Source: Gonocerus acuteangulatus
Taxonomy: Eukaryota > Arthropoda > Insecta > Hemiptera > Coreidae
Length of the DNA: 64,000 nucleotides
Assembly: GCA_946811695.1 (NCBI GenBank)
Contig: OX328127.1
Location: 49,863,774-49,927,773 of the forward strand
Reading direction: 5' to 3'
Both the position numbers and the translations under genes were made by a program. The notes below the pieces were generated by a model, which was not told where the DNA came from, searched no databases, and was given only the letters and a program-made list of their open reading frames with translations. Positions 1 through 11,381 of the stretch are shown one piece after another (positions within the stretch are counted from its first letter, which is position 1; each line of letters begins with the position of its first letter).

Positions 1-2
1 GA

Positions 3-784
3 TTAACCCTTTAACGGGCACATTTCGTTAGCTATGTTGGAATTTTTTTAATTTATATTTGGGAGTCTGGGGGGCATCCATTTACTAAATATCAACCCAG
101 GATGTTAAAAAAAAATTGTCTCAATAAATACGGGGTCGGCCGCTTGAGCGGCCCTTGCCCATTCCTGGCATCGGGAATCCCCGATATGCAATGCCCGCGA
201 TACGTCGTAAAGCCGTTTCCAAGTCCCAAAGATCCCGAAAATGAAAATGGTTTATTCGATGGCGTTACCCTAAGATTGGGAGGCTTTAAAAGAAGAAAAA
301 AAATAAATAAAAAAATAATAATAGTATAATGCTAGCCCAGAATATCATTTAAGACGGAATTGAGAAAAACATTTCATTAGCAATGCCAAAAAAAGTATTT
401 TTTCCTTCCAGTCTCACGAGAGTAAGGTTCTTATGAGACAAATCAATGAATAACTTGTAAGCAAAATACTCATTTCAATTAATTCCTAATCTAGAATGTA
501 TAAAAGAATTATTACATACTTTGAAACAATTTCTGGATAAGATGAGTGATCCAGAGAGCCAATAATGCACGGCCAACACTGACACAAGACGAGTGCGGGA
601 ATGGGCAAGGACCGCTTTAGCGGTCAACTTCGTCATATATCGGCTCCTAAGGCCCAAGACCTCCAAATTCTATTTTTTGGCATGCCCCAGCATCTAGCAG
701 GAACCATTTCTGCCTGACTCACATCATTTTTTAATTTCAGCGAGCAGTGGCCGCTCAAGCGGCCCTTGCCCGTTAAGGGGTTAA
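3..784. mobile_element. piggyBac-like MITE
   Basis: Both ends are TTAA followed by near-perfect inverted repeats: left TTAACCCTTTAACGGGCA, right (reversed) TTAACCCCTTAACGGGCA. TTAA duplication is the hallmark of piggyBac. The same GCGGCCCTTGCCC motif recurs just inside each end (about 138-160 and 749-772) around self-complementary GGCCGCTTGAGCGGCC-type hairpins, with a related GACCGCTTTAGCGGTC at about 610. No transposase is visible; the short open frames are not convincing genes. Confidence 0.75.
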
Positions 785-1232
785 AGTTCATTTTGAAACT
801 CTGCTACCAATGTTGTATTCACTTGAACAGGTAAAGTATATGAAAAGGCAACATCCTAAGTTAATAAGCAATTATTAGATCGGTCAGTTTGTGAGCATTT
901 TTGAGAAAATTTTAAGTACTTTAACACAGTTCAACATTTTAATCAATGATCTATTTTTCTTCATTATCTATAATTGCTCGCCATCTTACAGGTAGCTTTT
1001 AAATTTCATTGATCTAGAAAGACTGGTTTTGATGAAAACAGATTTGAAACTACATTTAGTAAGTCCTGTATAGAATTTAACTAATCCCCTCTATTGGTTG
1101 TTGGTCTAGTAACGAGTCACAGTGAATCCCATGCTGAAGAACTTATTGACTGACCTAATATTTTATTTAAGCACTTTTATAATGCAGATCATAAAACATT
1201 AATGCCAGAAATTGTTATAAATTATTGCCACT
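785..1232. other. AT-rich stretch, no gene seen
   Basis: No exon, RNA gene or repeat recognised on either strand. Probably dynein intron sequence. ATTGCCACT at 1224-1232 may be the left target-site duplication of the following non-LTR element. Confidence 0.5.
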
Positions 1233-1569
1233 CGTACTACATATGTTTATGTAGGGATCAGCCTTCCACATGGCTCTCCCATATTATGTACGTGCAACAT
1301 TAAATGCAAGACTTGCTGCTTCATCCAATTCCAATAATGGATGAAATGCTAAGTTCTGCAACATTGGCGTAGGGATCTTGGCGTGCCCATCGCCCGGTCT
1401 TGGACCGCAATAGCCATCCATCCTCCTGGTTGGAGGAACAAAAATACTGACACCCACACAGTACACATATACAGCACACTACATGCACCCCCACACTTAC
1501 AGACAAAGGTCACTTACAGTACACACCCTAGGTTCACCTCCCCTAGGATGACATACACCCAAGTCAAGG

Positions 1570-2112
1570 TTGAGGGAGCTCGTGCCAAGGACTGAATGGT
1601 ACAGGGTGGTTCAATATATGTGCATCGAACGACCCACTTGGGGCACCGGGCGACACACCATTGTATTTAGCCTTTCCGTGGCATGCGGGGCTCTGTCACG
1701 GATGACTTTTATTTCCCTAGCTTTTCGTGGGAACAAAATTAGTTGTAAAAAATTCTTTAATCCTGAGGATGACTCAGTTTACCTCGAACCCGAAAGGGAT
1801 ATCGAGTCCGATAGCGGATCCTTGTCGGATATGCTTGAGGAATTTCATGGTTTGTTCACTGAACAAACCGTGGTAGAAGAAACACTGGGTACGATCGCGG
1901 AACCGGCTCAGGGGGCGCAGGGTACGTCTACGGAATCTGCGCCTGTTGAGCCGGGTACGGAAACGGAACCAGCGATAACAATTCTGGGTACGGTCTCGGA
2001 ACCAGAATTATCTGAGCGGGGTACTGTAAAGGAACCGGCTCAGTCAGGCTACAAAAGATTATCTGGTGCGCAAAAGAGGAAGCGTGCCAGGCAAAGGGCT
2101 AAGGGTCTTTGA
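1570..2112 (+). pseudogene. ORF1-like N-terminal piece of the non-LTR element
   Basis: Acidic, Glu/Thr/Pro-rich protein with four or five loose repeats of the type 'GT..EPA', ending in the basic stretch KRLSGAQKRKRARQRAKGL. That LSGAQ-KRKR signature is common early in ORF1 of arthropod LOA/R1-like elements. The rest of ORF1, including zinc knuckles, is absent. Internal Met at 1702 is an equally plausible start. Partial and probably not expressed. Confidence 0.5.
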
Positions 2113-2530
2113 TAAACGCGAGGGTAAAATTTTTAGAAACCCGAGGTCTACTGATTGGGCAGGCTATGGGCGTGACCTATCAGATTGTCTACGTTCGTGT
2201 CCTAATTGTGCCAGGAACACCTGGCAACTTGAGGTCATGAACGATTCTATTACCGACTCAATTATTCAAGCCTTTCAGAATAATTGCAAACCCGTTCGGA
2301 AGGGAAGGGCTAACAACCCACCCTGGTGGAACGAACAACTAGAAAGGATGAGAAAAGATGTCAGGCGACTATTCAACAGGTCCCGGGCATCAAATAACTG
2401 GGATCAGTATAGTAGACGACTGACGGAATATAACCTAACCATACGGAGAGCCAAAAGAAACTCGTGGAAAGCATTTTGTGCTGACCTTGAGAATACATCT
2501 TCCAGTGCACGCTTGCACCGAATCATATAA
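2066..2530 (+). pseudogene. ORF2 fragment: linker between endonuclease and RT
   Basis: From FRNPRSTDWAGYGRDL to NPPWWNEQLERMRKDVRRL and SWKAFCADLENTSSSARLH, the conserved stretch after the AP-endonuclease domain in this group. The endonuclease itself is deleted upstream. The frame closes at 2530 next to an A-run (2528-2538), where an indel has shifted it relative to the following RT frame. Confidence 0.65.
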
Positions 2531-5042
2531 AAAAAAAACCCTGGATATCTTGGGTGCACTGGGCATGGGCGGGAACCTCGCTCCTTGCGAGGATACCCTC
2601 AACATGCTTATGGAAACCCATTTTCCAGGTTGTGAGAAAATAGACCCGAAGCGAAGGCCGCTCCTGCCAACCTCAAGGGGGAGCAAGGAGGGTTGGGACC
2701 TCGCAAAAGGTATTGTTAGGCCTGAAGGTCTTAGATGGGCTCTAAACTCTTTTGGGCCATACAAGACTCCGGGACCTGACGGCATTTTCCCTGTCCTTTT
2801 ACAAAAGGGACAGGATATACTGTTGCCGTACCTGTTCATACTACTCAGGAGCAGTCTTGCAATGGGCTATCTCCCTGGCAGGTGGAGAGAAGCAAGAGTC
2901 TGCTATGTGAGGAATACCCATAATGACCCTAAAGCCTTCAGACCCATTTGTCTCTCATCCTTTTTATTGAAGACACTGGAGAAACTGGTGGCTAGGTACA
3001 TACACGGGAATGCCTTAAAGGCAAACCCACTTAACAATCTCCAGTTCGCATATAGAGAGGGGAGATCATGCGAACTGGCGTTACACCATCTCACTAATAA
3101 GATAGAGAAAGCGCTCGAACAGCGGGAGGTCACTCTTGGCGCCTTCATTGGCATTGAAGGCGCCTTTGACAGGACCACAACTCAGGCCATCGTGGAATCG
3201 ATACAGGGGCTTGGGTTACACAGGGCTCTCGAGGCCTGGATGGAAACATTCCTGGACTCTAGAGTCCTGGAATCATCCCTAGGGGGATCCACGGTAAGAG
3301 TGAGACCTGTTGCTGGATGTCCGCAGGGGGGTGTACTTTCGCCCCTATTGTGGAGTCTAGTGATAGACTCATTACTTGCCGATCTACAGGGCCATGGTTT
3401 TTATGCGCAGGCTTATGCTGATGACATAGTGATCCTGATTAGTGGTAAATTCCTGAATGTTATATCAGAGTTACTTGGTGCAGCACTGCGTAGATCCACG
3501 CAGTGGTGTGATAGAAGGGGACTTAAAATTAATCCGTCCAAAATGGCGATAGTCCCCTTCACGAACAAGAGGAAACTTGATGGTCTCCTAGAACCAGTCA
3601 TTTCTGGGTCAAGGATACCTTTTGTCAAGAAAGTCAAACACTTGGGAGTGATATTAGACTCAAAACTCAAGTGGAATGAACACATAATGTATGTCTGTGA
3701 AAAGGCCAAACGGGTGCTCTGGTCCTGTCGGGGCGTGGTTGGGAGGTCCTGGGGGATCAGGCCATCGGTGGCGCACTGGATATACACCATGGTGGTAAGA
3801 CCCACAATCACCTATGCGGTGCTGGTATGGTGGCATAGGATTAAAGTGGAACTTCACAAAAAAGAATTGTATAAAATACAGAGACTAGGTTGCTTACTAG
3901 TCACTGGAGCCATGAAAACCACACCCACCAGGGCGATGGAGGTATTACTAGATCTGCGGCCTCTGCACTTAGAAGTGGAGAGGTTGGCCAGAATTTCTGC
4001 ATATAAGCTTCAAGCGCAGAATCTTTCAAGCATGATACCCTGTGGAAGTTTTAAACAAATCCTCGCAGGAAATGATGGACTGTGTATGCTACAAATGCCT
4101 TCGGACTACATGTTACCTGTCTTTAGACTGGACAAGAGGTTCGAGGTAATCAAAGCAGACAGAAATACTGCCCGAACCTGGCAGTCTAATCTCCCGGTTG
4201 GGGACATTCACTGCTTCACCAACGGCTCCAAGACCCCGGAAGGAGTCGGAGCCGGAATATGGGTGGCAAGCAGAAAAGAATTGAGGATATCAATCCCGTT
4301 GGGGAAACATCCTACGGTCTTCCAGGCAGAAGTCATTGGCATAAGGACCTGCACGGAGATTCTGCTGAGAAGCGGAATTTCTCGTGCAAGGGTCAATATA
4401 CACTCTGACAGCCAGGCAGCAATATCAGCCATCGAGAGCACCTGCATTAAATCCAAGATTGTGGTTGAATGCAGGAAGATGTTAGATCGTTTAGCTGTCA
4501 GTAACCGGGTCAAATTGCACTGGGTGCCAGGACACTCAGATATACTAGGGAATGAGGAAGCTGATAAGCTGGCAAGACAGGGGGCCAAGGAGTCCTTTTG
4601 TGGGCCAGAACCAGCTTGTGGAATATCGCTAACCCTAGCAAAAGGTATAATTGATGACTGGGCGAGGCTACAACATCTAGGCGTTTGGCAAAGAGTCCAA
4701 ACGCAAAGACAGTCAAAGCGTTTCCTAAACCAAATTGACAGGAAACGAACAAAGATGCTTCTGTCCCTACATAGGAAAGCTATGAAGGAGACTGTGGCTC
4801 TTTACACAGGTCATGCTAAGATGAATAAACATCTATACAATATGGGCCTGGCTACAACCTCTCTATGTAGGTTATGTGGGATAGAGGAGGAAACACCCGC
4901 ACACATAATATGTGATTGCACGGTACTCTCATGCAGGCGCTTTATGTACCTAAGATCTGTTAGAGTAACTGACCCAGGAAGAGACTCTGAGCTCACACCT
5001 CAGAAGATCAGAGGGTTTGTCAGAGACGCAGGGCTGCTATAA
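2478..5042 (+). pseudogene. ORF2: reverse transcriptase plus RNase H
   Basis: About 850 residues. RT motifs: RPICLSSFLLKTLEKLV, motif A FIGIEGAFD (residue 225 is Gly where the catalytic Asp is expected), motif B GCPQGGVLSPLLWSLV, motif C AYADDIV, then LGVILDSKLKWNEH. RNase H starts near residue 578 as CFTNGSK (Asn for the first catalytic Asp), then HSDSQAAI and HWVPGHSDILGNEEADKLA. C-terminal CRLCGIEEETPAHIICDC resembles the gag-like knuckle usual at the end of such ORF2 proteins. Stop at 5040. The true frame begins after the A-run near 2530. Long frame but two active sites are changed. Confidence 0.85.
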
Positions 5043-5305
5043 GTGACCCAGCAGAGTGTCAGGGGCACAATAGATCTTTTAGGTCGAGTTGCTTTCCCCT
5101 CAAAAATAAGATAGGGGCCCTGAGTATATCTATCTATCTATCTATTGCCACTTGAAGCTATGACTGGATTGTGTTATATAAATAAATTAAAGATTATTTA
5201 AGAAGCAGCAATTATTGCTATTTTAGATAAGGATGTGTATGAGAAAATATTTTAAGGTATTATTTAGTAAACAAACAATACACATAAAATAAGAAATCTT
5301 CTTAC

Positions 5306-5494
5306 TTCATTACGAACTCCCGCAATGATTGAATCAATTTCATCATCAGGAAAAAGTTCTGGTATTTCTCCAGAAGCCAACATATCGTTTATTAACACAA
5401 GAAAATCTTCATTTGCTACCTGTGCGTCAGTCATTAAAAACATTAGTCCGAGATTTTTGAGACCAGATTTCAGATATAAAGATGCAAGTTCTGC
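5306..5494 (-). CDS. Dynein exon 19: AAA4 Walker B
   Basis: Sixty-three codons, [20 protein letters not shown] then [20 protein letters not shown], ending IIAGVRNE. Donor gtaaga. Last exon in the window; the stalk must lie to the left of position 1. Confidence 0.95.
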
Positions 5495-8400
5495 CTGTAA
5501 TTAACAAAGTAAATATAATTAGTCGAAATAACCTTAAAATAGTTTTCAGGAGTTCTATTACTATTACCTTCAGATCAGACACTCCAAAACCTTTCCTCAG
5601 CTGAATTTGGGAAACTTCCAAACTAGATATGTAGGCAGCTAATCTTGATAATGACTGCTTCCCACTTCCACCAACACCTACAAGCAAAGCACTGCCTCTT
5701 GGAGATTCGAGAATTCTATTAATTCTAAAATTTAATCAAAAGTTCTATTATTTTTATTTAAAAGAATGTGGTAAAATAATTTACTTAAAAATAAATAAAT
5801 AAAAAAGGGTGGTAACCTATGGATAACCCGTCCCAAAATTCTTAGTTAATAATAATGGACGTTAACATTTAAATAATAATAATAATAAATAAATAAATAA
5901 ACATAGAAACATCAATAAACACATTAATAATACACAGAATAGAACAATGGCCAGAATAAAATAAAATTTAAGACACAAAATTCATATACAATAGTTATAA
6001 GAAAACATTGACAACCAGAATTAGATGAAAAACCCAAGACACAATTTTTTTAGATATTTAGGTGTGATAATGAATTGACATGGACTAAAGATACAGACTT
6101 ATTATAAGTTAAATGGACGAAATTATTAAATGCCATATCAATCGCAACACGAGGCACGTGGGACAGACACATTTTAAACGTTGAACAAAGGAGCAATATT
6201 ACCTTCATCAACGTAATGTATACAGACATGGAAAATTGAAAAATAAATCCAAATGAAATTGAAGCGAGTGATACAGATTTATGACTATTAAAATTATAAA
6301 AGGATATCGAACTATTTCATATGAACCATCCTGTGACCTGCAAAAATCACCCTGATTGTACTTTGTGCCAAACAATACACACATCAATATACATGAGCAA
6401 AATTACACTATCATACTAATAGCAGAAGATTTAGAATATCCATATACAATACTCACAAAAAACACTGGACACATTCCGCCAAATTCCCAAATATAAAAGG
6501 CTACAAAAAAGAATCAACAGACTATAAAATATATAAAGATGGCAGCAAACAAGATAACACAGTAGGATGGAGTGTAGTAGTAGTAGTATACAGGGTGTCC
6601 CGCATTGAGATGTCATAACTTTAGGGGTTTATTCTGCATCCCATTTGTAGGTCAGTGGCCTAAAAATGAGCGTTCTATCTGAAAATGTAGAGGAGCTACT
6701 CAAATTTTTGACTATTTAAAAAACTACTAGCTTTTTTAAAGAAAAACTGTGTTTCAGGATTTCTGATCAATGTATCGTAAATAACAACCACATTTTTAGA
6801 ATCTACATTAAATTTCCAATAAGAAATACCCATTTTTAAAATATTACCATGTAAATTAAGGGCTATATTAAAAGCTATATAGATGGGAATGTTTAATATT
6901 AGTGTTTTAATAAATTCTTCAATATTTTCTTAATCAGCTATTTTTAGATTTAGAGGTTTGCCTCCACCTCAAAACTTGCATTTTAATAGGCTTCAAAATG
7001 GTACCTCGTAGTTTTAGAAATAAATCTATCTGAATCTATTTTTTTCTGATTTCTAAGTCAAAACCAATAAATGTACTTTAGCCTGAAGGAGCCATTCTAA
7101 ACATATTCTCGTCGTGGCCTCTGAGTACACTCTCAGTTGCTCTTCAATGTTCCCAATACATGGAAATCTAGAGGACTCAGATCAGGAAATTTGAGTAGCT
7201 CCTCTACATTTTCAGATAGAACGCTCATTTTGGTGCCAACTGAACTACAAATGAGGTGCAGAATAAACCACTAAAGTTATGACATCTCAATGCGGGGCAC
7301 CCTGTATAAACATACTAAAATATAGACTAGCAAACGGCTACACCAACAGTCAAACTGGGCAATTAGGAACACTTATCAATGAAAGTGAAAGCATTGTTAC
7401 ACTATACAAAAAAGCACTGAAACTCAATAAAATACTTGGACAAAAAAATTCACAATCCTAGGACTATTATAAGAGACGGAAACCAGTCAGAATAAAACAA
7501 AATAGGCAAACTTAGGGGCTATATTAACAATAATAATATTTATGTGTATGTATGTATATATATAAATAAGCAGTAAGTCCAATTTTTAACAATATTATTT
7601 TAGTCCACTGATTTTCTTAGACATAATAGGGTTTGTGAGGTTTTAACAATACTCCATATAGAATATTAGTAACAATAGAATAAGCGCTAGCAAATGGAAG
7701 TGATCTCTTAAATAAAACAAAAGTTACCTGCAAACATGCATCATGGCATCTTCAAAGAGAACGAGATTCATTGCTGCGACAAGGTCATTGTAGGACAACA
7801 TCGCTTCCTGCAGAAGGGTGTCTAAATGGTTCCAACTTTGTACAGCCATATATCTAGGTTCACCAATCCCATGTGCAAAATGGCAATATATGTTCGGTTT
7901 TTCATAAAGCAAGCTCTCATCAACTTCCTAAATTATTATGATAATCAATTATTTATAGCAACAAATATTTTAATTTTTATATTTTCAGATTTTTAAGTTT
8001 TTTTGTGATTAAATTAATTAAATCGTCTTAATTTGGATGAATTTCAAACATAAATATATTTCAACTGAATCCCATGATCCTAAGTACCCAAATCGAAAAT
8101 TAGATTAAAGAACTAGTTTTTCACTTTTCTGAAAAATGGTTCCAGATATCGCCTTAAAAATGGTTTCGTTTGTTCGTTTGTTTTCCCTAAAAGCCCTAGT
8201 TGCAATGATTTTTGTTGTGCGAATTTTGCCCATAAAACAGTGTTCTGGTAGGCAGATTCTGCTGGTTAACAAACTTGGCCTTTTAAATCTAGACGAAGTA
8301 TTTTTGTACATATATATATATATATATATTGTAATGATAATTTTTACAATAAGACATAAAGAAATTATAATTAGTTATATTATATTAATTTAACTTAATC

Positions 8401-11316
8401 TCATGGATCAAGGTTCCGAGTGAATTACTGGTATTACATTTATCTCCAGACAATTCTGAGATACAAACAATATTAAATTACATGCAAACAATAATAAAAT
8501 AATTGAAAACTACAACAAAAACAATTCTTACCTCTAAATCAATCCGCTTCCAACGAAATCTCAATATATTCGGTATTCCTTGGAGGAGAGCTCTGACTTC
8601 GGCCAACGCTAGGAACCAAAAGACTTCTTCTTCAAGACAAGGCTGAGACTAGAGTAGACTGAACCTATCTCTATCGCTGCTGGAACTAGAATGGACTGAC
8701 GCCATTCGAGAAAGCGGGAAAGTTTAGCGTCCCTGCTTCTCAACTTCCGCAGTTTGCCGGATTATATATAAAGATAACAATTGTTTTTTGCCATACAAAA
8801 TAATTAATTTATTGTTATCTGAATGTACATTTAATATGGATATATATTGTACATCAGTATTGTCCAAAAATATTATTAATTTTGATCGTATATAATATAA
8901 TGTTATTTGTACATATGGTTTGTGATTTGCGCGGGCTTTTCAAAATATCGATGGTTATTTGAATTTTAAAAATATTTTCAAGAATGTAATATATCATTAC
9001 ATTTGCACTCCTGTCTAAAAAAAAAAATTTTTTTTTAAAAAAATGTTTTTAGTCCGGTATTAAAAATAAATTTAAAATTGAATTTTTTAATTTGAAGTTT
9101 CGGGATACAGAAATATTAATTAGATTGGTAAGCCTGTTTTTTATTCAAATTTTCAATAACTTATTTCGTTACATAATTTTTATTCATTATCATTATCAAA
9201 ACTATCTTATCCTAAAGTAATATGATTATTAAATTTATGCTAAATTTTTATACATTATTATTATCCATTAAATCTTATATTAAACTAATTTTTGTAACAG
9301 ATATAAATTCTAAACTAGTACTACATTTAAAAATTGTCCTGGATCCACTATTTATCATTAAAATCTTTTTTGCATCTGTCCGAATTATTCCTAAGGATTT
9401 GTTTTATTCTCTTTCTTGGAGGCCGATTTAGCTTTGATTTTTTTTTCTATTCCAAGTTGTCTTTTATATTTATAAAGAATTTTTATTTTATTTCCAAATT
9501 TGACATTCAAAATCTTTAAATTATTATTATTATTAATAGTTCTAATTAGTTTCTTCATTGGTATATTTCCACTTCGTTATTATAACTCTTTTCATTTATT
9601 TTGAAATTATAGTTATCAGATAATTTTTCAATTTTCTTTTGTTTCATCATTTTGTTTATACATTTTGCACTTATTTTATTTTTGAAATTATCATTTATTA
9701 GCTTATTATTAATTATTTCATTTGTACCCTCATTATCATTATTTAATTCAGTTAATATTTTTTCTTGAATTGTATTATCTTCATTTATTAAACAATTATA
9801 GTCATTTTTATCTTCAATCAATATTTTATCTTTTAAAAATCTTGCACACCCTTCCATGTTCTTATGGTTTGTTTCACATGTTTGTTTGTTATCATTTGTT
9901 ATTTCTTCTAATTTAGCAACATCTTGTTTTATTGTTACTATCCCATTTACAGTCATTTTTTGTTTTTGATCTACAATATCTATTGATTTTTTCATTTCCG
10001 CATTTTGTTCATCTATTTCCTTTCTTAATGATTGCAATTTACAATCCGTCTCTTTTGTTATCTTGATTTCCATGTTATTTAAAGCATTACATAAATTGTC
10101 CAATTTTTTATTTTGTTCTATTCTATTTGCATCTATTTTATTTTCCAATATTTTATTATTTTTATCAATTTTATTTTCCAATATTTTATTATTTTTCTTT
10201 AATTCGAACTTTATTTCTTGATTTATTTCATGCTTAATATTGCAAATACTCTTACTTAAATCGAATTTCAGTTGTCCTAATAATAACCTCATCATTTCTT
10301 CTAAGCCTTGAGGATGCATCTCATTATCCCTTTCGGAAGCATGATTCCCGCTATTGGATCGAATTTCTGTTCCTAATGAACCCGCCGATTCTCTGAATGC
10401 TATTGCATCATCCTCCTGCAATTCGTTTTCACGCGTTTCGACTACAATATTTATCTCTCCTGGCGCAAAAAACACGTATTCCGGTGATTCTACATTATCC
10501 TCCTCACCGCCATTCCGAAATTGTTCAATATTTACGTCAGACATTTTTATTATATAAAAAAAAATTATTTTTAAAATTTTATTTTTAATATTTATTTACC
10601 GTTTTTAATTTTAATTCACTCGGCCGTCTACGTTGGGCGCCATTTAATGTAATGATAATTTTTACAATAAGACATAAAGAAATTATAATTAGTTATATTA
10701 TATTAATTTAACTTAATCTCATGGATCAAGGTTCCGAGTGAATTACTGGTATTACATTTATCTCCAGACAATTCTGAGATACAAACAATATTAAATTACA
10801 TGCAAACAATAATAAAATAATTGAAAACTACAACAAAAACAATTCTTACCTCTAAATCAATCCGCTTCCAACGAAATCTCAATATATTCGGTATTCCTTG
10901 GAGGAGAGCTCTGACTTCGGCCAACGCTAGGAACCAAAAGACTTCTTCTTCAAGACAAGGCTGAGACTAGAGTAGACTGAACCTATCTCTATCGCTGCTG
11001 GAACTAGAATGGACTGACGCCATTCGAGAAAGCGGGAAAGTTTAGCGTCCCTGCTTCTCAACTTCCGCAGTTTGCCGGATTATATATAAAGATAACAATT
11101 GTTTTTTGCCATACAAAATAATTAATTTATTTTTATCTGAATGTACATTTAATATGGATATATATTGTACATCAGTATTGTCCAAAAATATTATTAATTT
11201 TGATCGTATATAATATAATGTTATTTGTACATATGGTTTGTGATTTGCGCGGGCTTTTCAAAATATCGATGGTTATTTGAATTTTAAAAATATTTTCAAG
11301 AATGTAATATATCATT

Positions 11317-11381
<65 letters not shown>

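Larger units (their letters stand above)
1233..5143 (+). mobile_element. Non-LTR retrotransposon with RNase H (I/LOA/R1-like), decayed
   Basis: An ORF1-like piece, an ORF2 linker piece, then RT, RNase H and a C-terminal Cys/His motif, with a 3' end in a short (TATC)n tail (about 5126-5143). ATTGCCACT occurs at 1224-1232 and again at 5144-5152 and is a plausible 9-bp target duplication, which would put the 5' end at 1233. The endonuclease domain is missing and there is a frameshift near 2530, so the copy is dead. Clade assignment is from motif style only. Confidence 0.8.
8330..11319 (-). mobile_element. LTR element 1: young gag-only LTR retrotransposon
   Basis: Two 672-bp LTRs, an internal region of about 1.65 kb, and a primer binding site next to the 5' LTR: TGGCGCCCAACGT (minus strand, about 10645-10631), which matches the 3' end of tRNA-Lys(CUU). 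One coding frame, no protease, RT or integrase, so it must borrow enzymes. It is inserted in a (TA)n tract on both sides. Confidence 0.88.

Noticed and set aside
102..329. 75-residue frame in the first MITE
   Set aside because: Built from the hairpin and A-rich DNA of the MITE; no similarity to a known protein.
1284..1595. Short overlapping frames on both strands near CACACA tracts
   Set aside because: Mutual shadows in simple-sequence DNA without motifs.
9722..10588. Plus-strand open frames opposite the element 1 gag-like gene
   Set aside because: Low-complexity shadows of the AT-rich minus-strand gene.
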